Assembly (NCBI RefSeq): GCF_001418005.1
Contig: NZ_LIOL01000001.1
Span: 248,001 to 312,000 of the forward strand
Direction of reading: 5' to 3'
Source: Chelatococcus sambhunathii
GTDB lineage: Bacteria > Pseudomonadota > Alphaproteobacteria > Rhizobiales > Beijerinckiaceae
Length of the DNA: 64,000 nucleotides
The notes under the pieces were generated by a model, which saw only the letters and a program-made list of their open reading frames with translations, had not been told where the DNA came from and did no database searches. Positions 25,643 to 34,500 of the stretch are shown one piece after another; positions within the stretch are counted from its first letter, which is position 1, and each line of letters starts with the position of its first letter. The position numbers were made by a program, and so were the translations under genes.

Positions 25643-27553
25643 GCCCTTGGCTGTCCCCGGCGCGCTCATGCCCGGTGCCGGCGCGAGCGCCCTGAGCGCG
25701 TTCATGATGGCGGCGACGTCGATCACCTCCTGCAACAGCGCGCCCTGCACCGGCGCGAGGAAGCCGGCGGCGGCCGCGAGCATGCCGAGACCCGACAGGC
25801 CGATGCCGACATAGACGCTCTGAAGCGCGATGCGCCGCGAGCGCCGGGCGATGACGAGCGCATCCGCCACCGGCGCAAGCCCTTCCACCAGCAGCACGAC
25901 ATTGGCCGCCTCCGCCGAGGCGCTCGCCCCGCGTGCGCCGACAGCGATGCCGACGTCCGCCTCCGCGAGCGCCGGCGCATCGTTGATGCCGTCTCCGATC
26001 ATCATGACCGCGCCCGTGGCCCTGCGGCGCTCCTGCCGCACGATGCCGAGCTTGTCCTGCGGGGACAGGTCGCCGCGGGCCTCCGCCAACGGCAGGCCGG
26101 CGGCGATCTCGGCGACGATGTCGCTGCGGTCGCCGGAGGCGAGGACGAGCCGGGAGACGCCCTCCTGCTCCAGGCGCGCGAGCAGGCCCGCCGCATCCGG
26201 CCGCAGGAGATCGGCGAGCAGCAGCACCGCCGCGAGGCGCCCGTCCACCGCGACCGCGACCGCCGCCGTGCTGCCGTCCATGCCCTCGATCGGCGGCACG
26301 GCCCCGTCGAGATATTCGCCGACATAGGACAGGCTGCCGACGGCGACCGGCCGCCCCTCCACCCGGCCAGCGAGCCCCCGCCCGGCCGTCTCGCTCACCT
26401 CATGCGGCGCCGACAAGGCGAGGCCGCGCTCTCCCGCCGCCTCGATCAGCGCCTCCGCGACGACATGCGCGGAGGCCTGGTCAAGCGAGGCGGCGAGCCG
26501 CAGTGCCTCGTCGGCATCGACGTCATCATCCCCGTTCGCCCCGGCGAAGACCCGCACATCGACGAGGCGGGCGCGACCGAAGGTCAGGGTCCCCGTCTTG
26601 TCGAGCACGGCGGTGCGCGCCTGCGACAGGGCTTCCAGCGCCCCGCCGCCCTTGATCAGCACGCCGTGCCGCGCCGCCTGCGACAGGCCGGCGACCAGCG
26701 CGACGGGCACGGCGAGGATGAGCGGGCACGGCGTCGCCACGACGAGCACGGCGAGCGCCCGCACCGGGTCGCCGCTGACGAGCCAGGCGGCGCCGGCGAG
26801 CAGCACGGTCACGGCGAGGAAGGCGATGGCATAGCGGTCGGCGAGGCGCGCCATCGGCGCCTTGGCCTTCTGCGCCTCCTCGACGAGGCGGACGATGCCG
26901 GCATAGGTGCTCTCGGCCGCCGGCCTCAGCACGAGGAGATCGAAGGCAGCGCCGATGTTCGTCGTGCCGCTCAGCGCCTCCCGCCCCGGCAACAGCCGCA
27001 CCGGAACGGATTCCCCCGTGATGGCGGACTGGTCGACCATCGCCGGCTCGTCGACGACGCGCCCGTCCACCGGCAGCACGTCGCCCTGGCGGATCAGGAG
27101 GCGCTCGCCGGGGTGGATGTCGGCGAGCGGCACTTCGGCGATGCGTCCCTCCCCGTCGTAGCGCAGGGCGCTGCGCGGCACGCGCGAGAGCAGCGCCCGC
27201 ATCTCCCGCCGGGCCCGCCCCTCCGCGTAGAATTCGAGATACTGCCCGCCGGCATACATCAGCGCCACGACGGCGCCGGCGAGCGTCTCGCCGAGAACGA
27301 GCGCCCCCGACATGGACAAGGCGGCGACGATATCGAGCCCGACGTCGCCGCGGCGCAGGCTGGTGATGATCTCGACGACGAGCACCGCGAGCACCGGCGC
27401 CGTCGCCGCCGCCCAGACATAGGGCGCAGCCGCACCATGGCCGGCCATGCGCAGCGCGAACCCGCCGGCGAGCCCGAGCATGGCGAGGAGCACGAGGAAC
27501 GGACGCAGTCTGGCAACGCTCTCGGACAAGGCGAAGGCCCGGCACTGCCGCAC
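25637..27553 (-). CDS. Heavy-metal P1B-type ATPase without metal-binding domain
   Basis: Inner-membrane cation pump, about 638 residues. The P-type core is complete: TGES at 179-182 (actuator), DKTGTLT from 318 (phosphorylated Asp) and GDGINDAPAL near 545. The transport motif is TPCP (274-277) instead of CPC or SPC, as described for the P1B-5 group; no N-terminal HMA or His-rich segment and no C-terminal hemerythrin domain are present. The usual His-Pro pair of the nucleotide domain is SAHVV (361-365). Metal specificity is unknown. The GTG start at 27553 lacks a convincing ribosome-binding site and may be a few codons off. Confidence 0.9.
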   Translation of the reverse strand: MRQCRAFALSESVARLRPFLVLLAMLGLAGGFALRMAGHGAAAPYVWAAATAPVLAVLVVEIITSLRRGDVGLDIVAALSMSGALVLGETLAGAVVALMYAGGQYLEFYAEGRARREMRALLSRVPRSALRYDGEGRIAEVPLADIHPGERLLIRQGDVLPVDGRVVDEPAMVDQSAITGESVPVRLLPGREALSGTTNIGAAFDLLVLRPAAESTYAGIVRLVEEAQKAKAPMARLADRYAIAFLAVTVLLAGAAWLVSGDPVRALAVLVVATPCPLILAVPVALVAGLSQAARHGVLIKGGGALEALSQARTAVLDKTGTLTFGRARLVDVRVFAGANGDDDVDADEALRLAASLDQASAHVVAEALIEAAGERGLALSAPHEVSETAGRGLAGRVEGRPVAVGSLSYVGEYLDGAVPPIEGMDGSTAAVAVAVDGRLAAVLLLADLLRPDAAGLLARLEQEGVSRLVLASGDRSDIVAEIAAGLPLAEARGDLSPQDKLGIVRQERRRATGAVMMIGDGINDAPALAEADVGIAVGARGASASAEAANVVLLVEGLAPVADALVIARRSRRIALQSVYVGIGLSGLGMLAAAAGFLAPVQGALLQEVIDVAAIMNALRALAPAPGMSAPGTAKGS

Positions 27554-27759
27554 GGCGCGGCAGCACCACTATGCAGCGCGATGCATCAAGGACAAGCGCG
27601 GCAAACCGTCCGAACCGCAAGCTTTCTATCGGGAGACGAGCGGCGAAGAGCTGCCACGTATCACAGGCCTCCCTTCCGAACCCCTCTATCAACCGCTTGC
27701 TCACCTGGAAAGCAGATCGATGAGTTTACGGCCCAGATCACACCTTGTAGATTGCACAT

Positions 27760-28197
27760 ATGGCGCTCAAACGGATGGACAACGTAGGAATCGTCGTCGA
27801 AGACCTCGGCGGAGCGATCGATTTCTTTCGCGAGCTCGGTCTCGCGCTCGAAGGGCGGGCCACGATCGAAGGAGAGTGGGCCGGACGTGTCACTGGGCTC
27901 GCCGGCCAGCGTGTCGAGATTGCCATGATGCGCACGCCGGACGGCCACAGCCGGCTCGAGCTATCCCGCTTCCTCTCGCCGCCTGTGGCCGCGGATCACC
28001 GGACCGCTCCGGTCAACGCTCTAGGCTATCTCCGCGTCATGTTCGCCGTGGACGGTATCGACGAGACGCTTGAAAAGCTTCGCAACCGCGGCGCGCAGCT
28101 CGTCGGCGAAGTCGTCCAGTACAAGGACGCGTATCGGCTCTGCTACATCCGCGGGCCTGAAGGGCTTCTCATCGGACTCGCCCAGGAACTCAGTTGA
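27760..28197 (+). CDS. VOC family protein (glyoxalase/bleomycin-resistance fold)
   Basis: 145 residues with two beta-alpha-beta-beta-beta units: MDNVGIVVEDLGGAIDFFRELG opens the first, and GYLRVMFAVDGIDETLEKLRNRGAQLV the second, ending YIRGPEGLLIGLAQEL. This is the vicinal-oxygen-chelate fold used by glyoxalases, dioxygenases and resistance proteins. The substrate cannot be assigned. It stands alone between the P-type ATPase and the ABC-F gene, with a weak ribosome-binding site. Confidence 0.88.
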   Translation: MALKRMDNVGIVVEDLGGAIDFFRELGLALEGRATIEGEWAGRVTGLAGQRVEIAMMRTPDGHSRLELSRFLSPPVAADHRTAPVNALGYLRVMFAVDGIDETLEKLRNRGAQLVGEVVQYKDAYRLCYIRGPEGLLIGLAQELS

Positions 28198-28229
28198 GCG
28201 CGCCTGCAGTTCGCCGACCTGCGCTCCGT

Positions 28230-30041
28230 CTACCCCTCCAGCTCCTCGCGCAGCATCTCCAGCTCGAGCCAGCGCTCCTCCGCCGCCGACAGCTCGCCCT
28301 GCACCTCGGCGAGTTTCGCGCTCACCCGCGCGAAGCCGTCAGGATCGCGGGCATAGAGCGCCTCGTCGGAGAGCCTGGCGGCCAGTTCGGCGACCGTCTT
28401 TTCCAGTTCGGTGATGCGGGCGGGCAGCGTCTCGAGCGCGTGCTTGTCCTTGAAGCTCAGTTTTTTGCGGGGCGCCGGCCCGGCCGGCTTCTCGGCCGCC
28501 GGCTTCGGCGGCTTCTGGGCCTTCGCCTTCTCCACCGCGCGCGCGTCGACGCCGCTGCCGCGCTGGGCGACCATGTCGCTGTAGCCGCCGGCATATTCGA
28601 CGAAGCGCCCCTGCCCCTCCGCCATCAGGACGGATGTCGCCGCCCGGTCGAGGAAATCGCGATCGTGGCTGACGAGGAGGACGGTGCCGGCATAGTCGGC
28701 CAGCATCTCCTGCAGCAGGTCGAGGGTTTCGAGGTCGAGGTCGTTGGTCGGCTCGTCGAGCACGAGGAGGTTCGAGGGGCTGGCAAGGGCCTTGGCAAGC
28801 AGCAGCCGCGCCCGCTCGCCGCCGGAGAGCACCTTGACCGGCGTGCGCGCCTGCTCCGGCGAGAAGAGGAAGTCCTTCATGTAGCTGACGACGTGCCGCG
28901 ACTGCCCGTTGACGACGACGCTGTCGCCCGCTCCGTCGGTCAGCACCTCCGTCAGGCTCGCCTCCGGATCGAGGGCCGAGCGCGTCTGGTCGAGCCGCGC
29001 CATGGCGACGTTCGCCCCGAGCCGCACCGTGCCGGCATCGGGCGCGAGCCGGCCGGTCAGCATCTCGACGAGCGTCGTCTTGCCGGCGCCGTTCGCGCCG
29101 ACGATGGCGACGCGCTCGCCGCGGAAGATGCGGATGGAAAAATCCTCCACGATGCGGCGCTCGCCATAGGCCTTGGCGATGTGCTTCGCCTCGATGACGA
29201 GGGTGCCCGACAGCTCCGCCTCGCTCACCGTCATGTCGACATTGCCGAGCACGCGGCGCTGCTCGCGCCGCTCCCTGCGCATCGCACCGAGTTCGCCGAG
29301 GCGCCGCTGGTTGCGCTTGCGCCGGGCGGTGACGCCGTAGCGCAGCCAGTCCAGCTCCATGGCGATCTTGCGGTCGAGCTTGTGGCGCTCGCGCTCCTCC
29401 TGCTCCAGCACCTCGTCACGCCAGGCTTCGAAGGCGGCGAAGCCCTTGTCGAGCCGACGGGTGATGCCGCGGTCGAGCCAGACGGTGGCGCGCGAGAGGC
29501 TTTCGAGGAAGCGCCGGTCGTGGCTGATGAGGACGAGCGCCGAGCGCATGTTCTTGAGCTCGCTCTCCAGCCATTCGATGGCCGGCAGGTCGAGGTGGTT
29601 GGTCGGCTCGTCGAGGAGGAGGATGTCCGGTTCCGGCGCGAGCACGCGCGCCAGCGCTGCCCGGCGCGCCTCCCCGCCCGAGAGGTTCGCGGGTGCCTCC
29701 TCGCCGGTGAGGCCTAGCTGCTCGAGGAGATAGCGCGCGCGGTAGGGCTCGTCGCCCGGCGCGAGCCCCGCCTCCACATAGGCGAGCGTCGTCGCGAAGG
29801 CCGACAGGTCCGGCTCCTGCGGCAGGTAGCGGATCGTCGCCGTCGGCTGCGCGAAGCGCTCGCCCCGGTCCTCTTCGACCAGACCGGCGGCGATCTTGAG
29901 CAGGGTCGATTTGCCCGAGCCGTTGCGGCCGACGAGGCAGAGCCGCTCGCCCTCGCCGACGCTGAGCTCGGCGCCCGTCAGGAGCGGCGTGCCGCCGAAG
30001 GTCAGGTGGATGTCGGTCAGTTGTAGGAGCGGCGGGGCCAT
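28230..30041 (-). CDS. ABC-F family ATPase (Uup-like)
   Basis: Soluble 603-residue protein with two ABC domains and no membrane segment. Domain one: Walker A VGRNGSGKST, LSGGEARRAALAR, LLLDEPTNHLD. Domain two: VGANGAGKTT, LSGGERARLLLAK, LVLDEPTNDLD. A charged inter-domain linker (EERERHKLDRKIAMELDWLR and the following Arg-rich helix) and a C-terminal coiled coil match Uup, a ribosome/DNA-associated ABC-F protein. The start at 30041 (MAPPLLQL) gives the family N-terminus; the upstream ATG at 30083 adds an unrelated segment. Confidence 0.93.
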   Translation of the reverse strand: MAPPLLQLTDIHLTFGGTPLLTGAELSVGEGERLCLVGRNGSGKSTLLKIAAGLVEEDRGERFAQPTATIRYLPQEPDLSAFATTLAYVEAGLAPGDEPYRARYLLEQLGLTGEEAPANLSGGEARRAALARVLAPEPDILLLDEPTNHLDLPAIEWLESELKNMRSALVLISHDRRFLESLSRATVWLDRGITRRLDKGFAAFEAWRDEVLEQEERERHKLDRKIAMELDWLRYGVTARRKRNQRRLGELGAMRRERREQRRVLGNVDMTVSEAELSGTLVIEAKHIAKAYGERRIVEDFSIRIFRGERVAIVGANGAGKTTLVEMLTGRLAPDAGTVRLGANVAMARLDQTRSALDPEASLTEVLTDGAGDSVVVNGQSRHVVSYMKDFLFSPEQARTPVKVLSGGERARLLLAKALASPSNLLVLDEPTNDLDLETLDLLQEMLADYAGTVLLVSHDRDFLDRAATSVLMAEGQGRFVEYAGGYSDMVAQRGSGVDARAVEKAKAQKPPKPAAEKPAGPAPRKKLSFKDKHALETLPARITELEKTVAELAARLSDEALYARDPDGFARVSAKLAEVQGELSAAEERWLELEMLREELEG

Positions 30042-30118
30042 GGTGCTCAAGTGCTTTCGGCGCGGGATGGTTCGGCCCGCCATCTAGCGCAGCCGGGCGC
30101 CGCTGCCAAATGCGGCCC

Positions 30119-30271
30119 TCAGCCGGCCCGCTGGCGGAAGAAGGCGTCGATCGTCACCGCCGCCGTGTCGAGATGGCCGAGGAGGACGGCCACGGCCCGC
30201 TCGGCATCGCGCTCGCGCGCCGCCGCCAGCATCGCCAGATGGTCCTCCTGGGCCGAGCTGCTGCCCGGTGA
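30119..30271 (-). pseudogene. 3' remnant of a GntR/FadR-type regulator (FCD domain end)
   Basis: The last ~45 codons before the stop at 30119 encode QEDHLAMLAAARERDAERAV, then LLGHLDTAAVTIDAFF, which is the characteristic final helix pair of FCD-domain GntR regulators. No helix-turn-helix or upstream FCD sequence precedes it; homology ends where the lytic transglycosylase promoter region begins on the other strand. A truncated gene left by deletion. Confidence 0.65.
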
Positions 30272-30368
30272 GCGCGAGCAGCCGCGTCCGCTGACCGTGC
30301 GGGTCGGCTCCGGCGAAGAATCGGTTAGACTCCGCCGAAGAGGCAGGACACGCACAGGAGGAAGACGC

Positions 30369-31544
30369 ATGCGATCGACGCTGCTCGGGGCCGCACTCGC
30401 CGTGACGCTGGCCAGCCCCGCGGCCGCCTCGTTCCAGTCCTGCGTCGCCGGCCTCAAACAGGAGGCGGCACAGCAGGGCGTCAGCCGCGCCATCCTCGAC
30501 CGCGCGCTCGACATCTCCGCCCCGGACGAGAAGGTGCTGCGCCTGTCAACCGTCCAGCCCGAGTTCAAGACGCCGATCTGGGACTATCTCGCCTTTCTCG
30601 TCGACGAGGAGCGTGTGACCCAGGGGCGCGCCATGATGCGCCGCTACGATAGCATCCTGCGCGCCGCCGAGCGCCAGTTCGGCGTTGACCGCTTCGTCAT
30701 CGCGGCCGTCTGGGGGGTCGAGACAGACTTCGGCCAGGAAGCGGGCAGCTCTTTCCTGCCGCATGCGCTCGCGACGCTGACCTGTGCCAGCAACCGGCGC
30801 ACGAGCTTCTGGAAGGGCGAGCTGATGGCGGCGCTCAAGCTCGTCCAGCGCGGCGACCTCTCGCTCGACAAGCTCTACGGATCGTGGGCCGGCGCCTTTG
30901 GCCAGACGCAGTTCATCCCCTCCACCTACCAGCGCCTCGCGGTCGATTTCGACGGCGACGGCCGCCGCGATCTCGTCAGCTCGGTCGCGGACGCGCTCGG
31001 CTCCACGGCCAACTATCTCAAGCGGGCGGGTTGGCGCCAGGGCGAGTCGTGGATGTTCGAGGTACGCGTGCCGGCCGGCTACAACGGTCCCACGGGCCGG
31101 CGCAACAAGGCGCCGCTGTCCACCTGGGCGCAGCGTGGCATCACCCGCGCCGACGGCTCGCCGCTCTCCGGCGGGGCGCAGGCCGGCCTGCTGCTGCCGG
31201 CGGGGCCGAACGGTCCCGGCTTCCTCGTCTTCCGCAACTTCGACGCCATCTATTCCTACAATCAGGCGGAATCCTACGCCCTCGCCATCTCCCACCTCGC
31301 CGATCGCATGGCCGGCTACCCGCCGCTGCGCACGCCCTGGCCGACGGACGATCCGGGCCTGTCACGGGCCCAGCGCCTGCAGCTGCAGAAGCTTCTCATC
31401 GCGCAAGGCTACGATATCGGCGAGGCGGACGGGAAGATCGGCCCGGCGACGCGCGAGGCGATCGCCGCCGCCGAACAGCGCCTCGGCATGCCGCCGACGG
31501 GCCGCGCCGGAAATAGGATCTACCGGGCTCTCGGCGGGCGCTAG
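30369..31544 (+). CDS. mltB: Lytic murein transglycosylase (MltB family)
   Basis: Periplasmic enzyme cutting glycan strands of peptidoglycan with anhydromuramyl formation. 391 residues: signal peptide about 1-21 (LLGAALAVTLASPAAA), SLT_3 catalytic domain with the catalytic Glu in VWGVETDFGQ, GSWAGAFGQTQFIPSTY and the FDGDGRRDL segment, and a C-terminal peptidoglycan-binding domain (LQKLLIAQGYDIGEADGKIG). No lipobox is visible, so probably soluble. AGGAGG lies about 8 bp before the ATG at 30369. Confidence 0.94.
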   Translation: MRSTLLGAALAVTLASPAAASFQSCVAGLKQEAAQQGVSRAILDRALDISAPDEKVLRLSTVQPEFKTPIWDYLAFLVDEERVTQGRAMMRRYDSILRAAERQFGVDRFVIAAVWGVETDFGQEAGSSFLPHALATLTCASNRRTSFWKGELMAALKLVQRGDLSLDKLYGSWAGAFGQTQFIPSTYQRLAVDFDGDGRRDLVSSVADALGSTANYLKRAGWRQGESWMFEVRVPAGYNGPTGRRNKAPLSTWAQRGITRADGSPLSGGAQAGLLLPAGPNGPGFLVFRNFDAIYSYNQAESYALAISHLADRMAGYPPLRTPWPTDDPGLSRAQRLQLQKLLIAQGYDIGEADGKIGPATREAIAAAEQRLGMPPTGRAGNRIYRALGGR

Positions 31545-31602
31545 AGACCGCCGTCCGCGCCGGCCTCTGGCGAGCGGCCGCATCGATGCCCACATCGGGA
31601 GA

Positions 31603-32556
31603 ATGGAGAGCCTCGCCCCTTCGGACGATCGCGAGCCCCGCTTCCATGCCCCGCCCGTTCCGCTGACGGCCGATGGCCGCCCGCGCAGGGTCGGGGTGGA
31701 AGTGGAATTCATCGGGCTGCCGGTCCGCGCCGCCGTCGATGCGCTCGCCGCCGCATTCGGCGGCTTGGTGCGGGAGGAGGATGCCCACGCCTGGCATCTC
31801 GAGGCGAGCGCCATCGGCGACCTCACGGTCGAGCTCGATGTCCAGCATGTCCATCCGCATCGCGCGCAGCAGCACTCGCTGCCACGCCTTTCGCCGCCCG
31901 TTTCGGCGCGGCTCGGCGCAGCCCTCTCGCCCTTCGTGCCGCGCGAGCTCATCACCGCTCCCCTGCGACTCGACGCGCTGCACCTTGCCGATCGTGCCGT
32001 CGACGTCCTGCGGCGAGCCGGCGCTCGCGGACGCGGCATCACGCCCTTCGGCGCGCTCGGCCTGCACTTCAATATCGCCCTGCCGGCGCTTGGCCCGCAC
32101 AGTCTGGTGCGGCTCCTCAAGGCCTTCCTCGTTCTCGAGCCGCAGCTGCGCGAAGAGATCTATTCCGACGTCGTCGCCCGCCTCTTCGCGCCGCCAGCCT
32201 ATCCGCCGGCCTATGTGGAGAAGGTACTGGCGCCGGACTACTGGCCGGACGCGGAAACGCTGGCCGAGGACTACCTCGCCGACAATCCCACGCGCCGGCG
32301 CTCGCTTGACCTCCTGCCCCTCCTCCTGCACCGCGATCCGGAGGGCATCGCCCCTCGCCTGACGGACAAGGTGAGCAAGCGCGAGGTGCTGCACTACCGC
32401 CTGCCGCTCGCGTGGGTCGGCGAGCCAGGCTGGAGCATCGCAGCGGATTGGAAGCGCTGGGTCGGCGTGGAGAGGCTGGCCGCCGACCTCGCAGAGCTCG
32501 ATGCCGCGTGCCGCAGAGCGCTGGCCGGCAGCCCCCTCCTTGCGACAGGCCCGTGA
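31603..32556 (+). CDS. Amidoligase family protein
   Basis: 317 residues related to the putative amidoligase family, which shares the glutamine-synthetase-like carboxylate-amine ligase fold. Family marks are RRVGVEVEFIGL near residue 35 (acidic metal-binding residues), DLTVELDVQHVHP, ITPFGALGLHFNI and the late WKRWVGVERLAADLAEL. The family is predicted to form amide bonds in peptide or cell-wall-related pathways; no substrate is established. Usually it pairs with a glutamine-amidotransferase-like hydrolase, which is absent here. The GGGAG before the ATG is unusually close (2 bp). Confidence 0.8.
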   Translation: MESLAPSDDREPRFHAPPVPLTADGRPRRVGVEVEFIGLPVRAAVDALAAAFGGLVREEDAHAWHLEASAIGDLTVELDVQHVHPHRAQQHSLPRLSPPVSARLGAALSPFVPRELITAPLRLDALHLADRAVDVLRRAGARGRGITPFGALGLHFNIALPALGPHSLVRLLKAFLVLEPQLREEIYSDVVARLFAPPAYPPAYVEKVLAPDYWPDAETLAEDYLADNPTRRRSLDLLPLLLHRDPEGIAPRLTDKVSKREVLHYRLPLAWVGEPGWSIAADWKRWVGVERLAADLAELDAACRRALAGSPLLATGP

Positions 32557-32559
32557 GCC

Positions 32560-33426
32560 TTAGGGCAGGTCGCCGCCGTCGATACCGATGACATGGCCGC
32601 TCACATAGGAGCTCTCATCGCTCGCCAGGAACAGCACCAGGGCGGCCACCTCCTCCGCCGTGCCGACGCGCCGCATGGGGTAGGGAGCGACCAGTTGCTC
32701 GGTCGTTACCTTCCAGTCGCGCCGCACCCGCTCCAGCATCGGGCTCTCGATCGGTCCCGGCGCAATGGCGTTGATGCGCATGTCGCGTCCATATTCCTGG
32801 GCAGCGGCGCGCGTCATGTGGATGACGGCGGCCTTGGATGCGCCGTAGGCAAGGATGTTGGGAAAGGCATGCCGCCCGCCGATGGAGGCCATGTTGATCA
32901 TGGCCCCTTTCGCGCGCACGAGATGAGGCAGTTCGTATTTCATCGACAGGAAGACGCCGCGCAGGTTGGTGGCGATCTGGTCGTCGAAGCCGGCGATGTC
33001 GGTGTCGGCGATCGGGGCGGGCGGCAGGTCGATGCCCGCGTTATTGAAGGCAATGTCTAGACCACCGAAGCGCGCCACCGTGTCGGCGACGAACCGCTCC
33101 ATCTGGCCGGCGTCGCGCACATCCGACCTCAGATAGACGACATCGCCGCCACTCGCGCGCACGCGCTGCTCGACCGCGCGGCCGAGGTCCTCCCGCCGGC
33201 CGTTGAAGGCGACCCTGGCGCCGGCTGCTGCCAGAGCACCCACGGTCACCGCCCCGATGCCGGAGGTGCCGCCGGTGACGATCGCCACCTTGCCCGCGAG
33301 CCGCCCGGCCACCTGCGCCGCCGCCGGTCCCGCGACAAATCCGCTGCCGCCGACGGCTCCGGCCGCCAGCATGCCGCCGAGCAGGCTCCGCCGTGGCAGC
33401 CCGCCTTCCTGTGATTGAATGTCCAT
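32560..33426 (-). CDS. SDR family oxidoreductase with Tat-type leader
   Basis: Short-chain dehydrogenase, 288 residues. Classical SDR motifs: VTGGTSGIG (dinucleotide binding), AFNNAGID, MASIGGR with catalytic Ser, and YGASK (Tyr, Lys). The C-terminal SSYVSGHVIGIDGG is standard. Uncommon is the leader: LPRRSLLGGMLAAGAVGG resembles a twin-arginine signal, implying periplasmic location. Substrate unknown. Divergent from a LysR regulator with a dyad between them; GAGGAA precedes the ATG. Confidence 0.9.
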   Translation of the reverse strand: MDIQSQEGGLPRRSLLGGMLAAGAVGGSGFVAGPAAAQVAGRLAGKVAIVTGGTSGIGAVTVGALAAAGARVAFNGRREDLGRAVEQRVRASGGDVVYLRSDVRDAGQMERFVADTVARFGGLDIAFNNAGIDLPPAPIADTDIAGFDDQIATNLRGVFLSMKYELPHLVRAKGAMINMASIGGRHAFPNILAYGASKAAVIHMTRAAAQEYGRDMRINAIAPGPIESPMLERVRRDWKVTTEQLVAPYPMRRVGTAEEVAALVLFLASDESSYVSGHVIGIDGGDLP

Positions 33427-33484
33427 GGGATGTTCCTCGCTTGAACACGGAGGAATCTACCGATGCGGATTAGGGCGAAAAATC

Positions 33485-33504
33485 CGGTTCAACTTTGTGA
33501 ACCG
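33485..33504. promoter_or_regulatory. Perfect dyad between SDR and LysR genes
   Basis: CGGTTCA (33485-33491) and TGAACCG (33498-33504) form a perfect 7-bp inverted repeat with a 6-bp spacer, 24 bp before the LysR start. A likely LysR binding site controlling both divergent genes; inferred. Confidence 0.5.
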
Positions 33505-33528
33505 TTAAGCAACGCTTTATAATTGGTC

Positions 33529-34500
33529 ATGACCTCGTCGGATCCCTTCTCGGGCCTTGCCGCCTTCCTCGCCGTCGCCGAGGCTGGCGGCTTCACGGCT
33601 GCCGCCGCGAAGCTCGGCGTGTCGCCCGCAGCCGTGAGCCAGGCGGTGAAGGCCTTCGAGGCGCGGCTCGGCACACCACTCTTCCTGCGGACCACCCGGC
33701 GGGTGGGCCTGACCGAGACGGGCGCCGCCCTACTTGCCCGCGCCGGGCCGGCGGCGGCCGAGATCGCCCGGGCGATCGAGGCTGTTGGGGAGATGGGCGA
33801 GGAGCCGGCCGGCCTGCTGCGTCTCACCGTCCCCCGCATGGCCGTGCCGCTCGTCGTCGAGCCCGTCATCCCGGCCTTGCGGCGGGCCCATCCCAAGGTG
33901 TCCGTCGAGATCTCCGTCGAGGACGCGACGGTCGACCTGCCGGCCCACGGCTATGACGCCGGCATCCGCATCGGCGAATTCGTGGAACGCGACATGGTGG
34001 CGGTGCGCCTCACGCGCGACATCGCCTGGTCGGTGGTCGCAAGCCCGACCTATATCGCCGCCCGCGGCACACCAGAGTTGCCCGACGACCTGGCCGGGCA
34101 CGAGGCCATCCGCTACCGGTTTCCGACATCGGGCGCCGTCTACCGCTGGGAATTCGAGCGCGAGGGCCGCTCAGTGACGATCGACCCGCCGGGCGGCCTC
34201 CTCGTCAACGATGGTGCCCTGCTCGTCGCCTTCGCCGCGGCCGGCCTCGGCCTCGCCTATGTCGCCGATATCGCCGCCGAGGCGGAGATCCGGACCGGCC
34301 GGCTGGTACCGGTGCTGCAGCCGTTCCTGCCCCGCAGCCCGGGCCTCTTCCTCTATTTCCCGCGCCGGGCCGGGACGCAACCGAAGCTGCGCGCCTTCAT
34401 CGACGTCGCCCGCCGTGTGCTGCGGCCGGCCCAGCGGGCGGAAGGCGCGGCTGCGGCCCAACCTTGGTGTTGTCCCTCATCGCCGGCCTGCTATCGGTGA
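33529..34500 (+). CDS. LysR family transcriptional regulator
   Basis: 323 residues. N-terminal helix-turn-helix: FSGLAAFLAVAEAGGFTAAA, then LGVSPAAVSQAVKAFEARLG; the effector domain follows from about residue 90 (LRLTVPRMAVPLVVEPVIP, HGYDAGIRIGEFVERDMVAV). Start ATG at 33529. Probable regulator of the divergent SDR gene. The family-like sequence ends near RRVLRPAQ; the last ~25 residues (ending SSPACYR) are read from DNA antisense to a decayed flavin-protein gene, so the original C-terminus has probably been replaced. Confidence 0.9.
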   Translation: MTSSDPFSGLAAFLAVAEAGGFTAAAAKLGVSPAAVSQAVKAFEARLGTPLFLRTTRRVGLTETGAALLARAGPAAAEIARAIEAVGEMGEEPAGLLRLTVPRMAVPLVVEPVIPALRRAHPKVSVEISVEDATVDLPAHGYDAGIRIGEFVERDMVAVRLTRDIAWSVVASPTYIAARGTPELPDDLAGHEAIRYRFPTSGAVYRWEFEREGRSVTIDPPGGLLVNDGALLVAFAAAGLGLAYVADIAAEAEIRTGRLVPVLQPFLPRSPGLFLYFPRRAGTQPKLRAFIDVARRVLRPAQRAEGAAAAQPWCCPSSPACYR

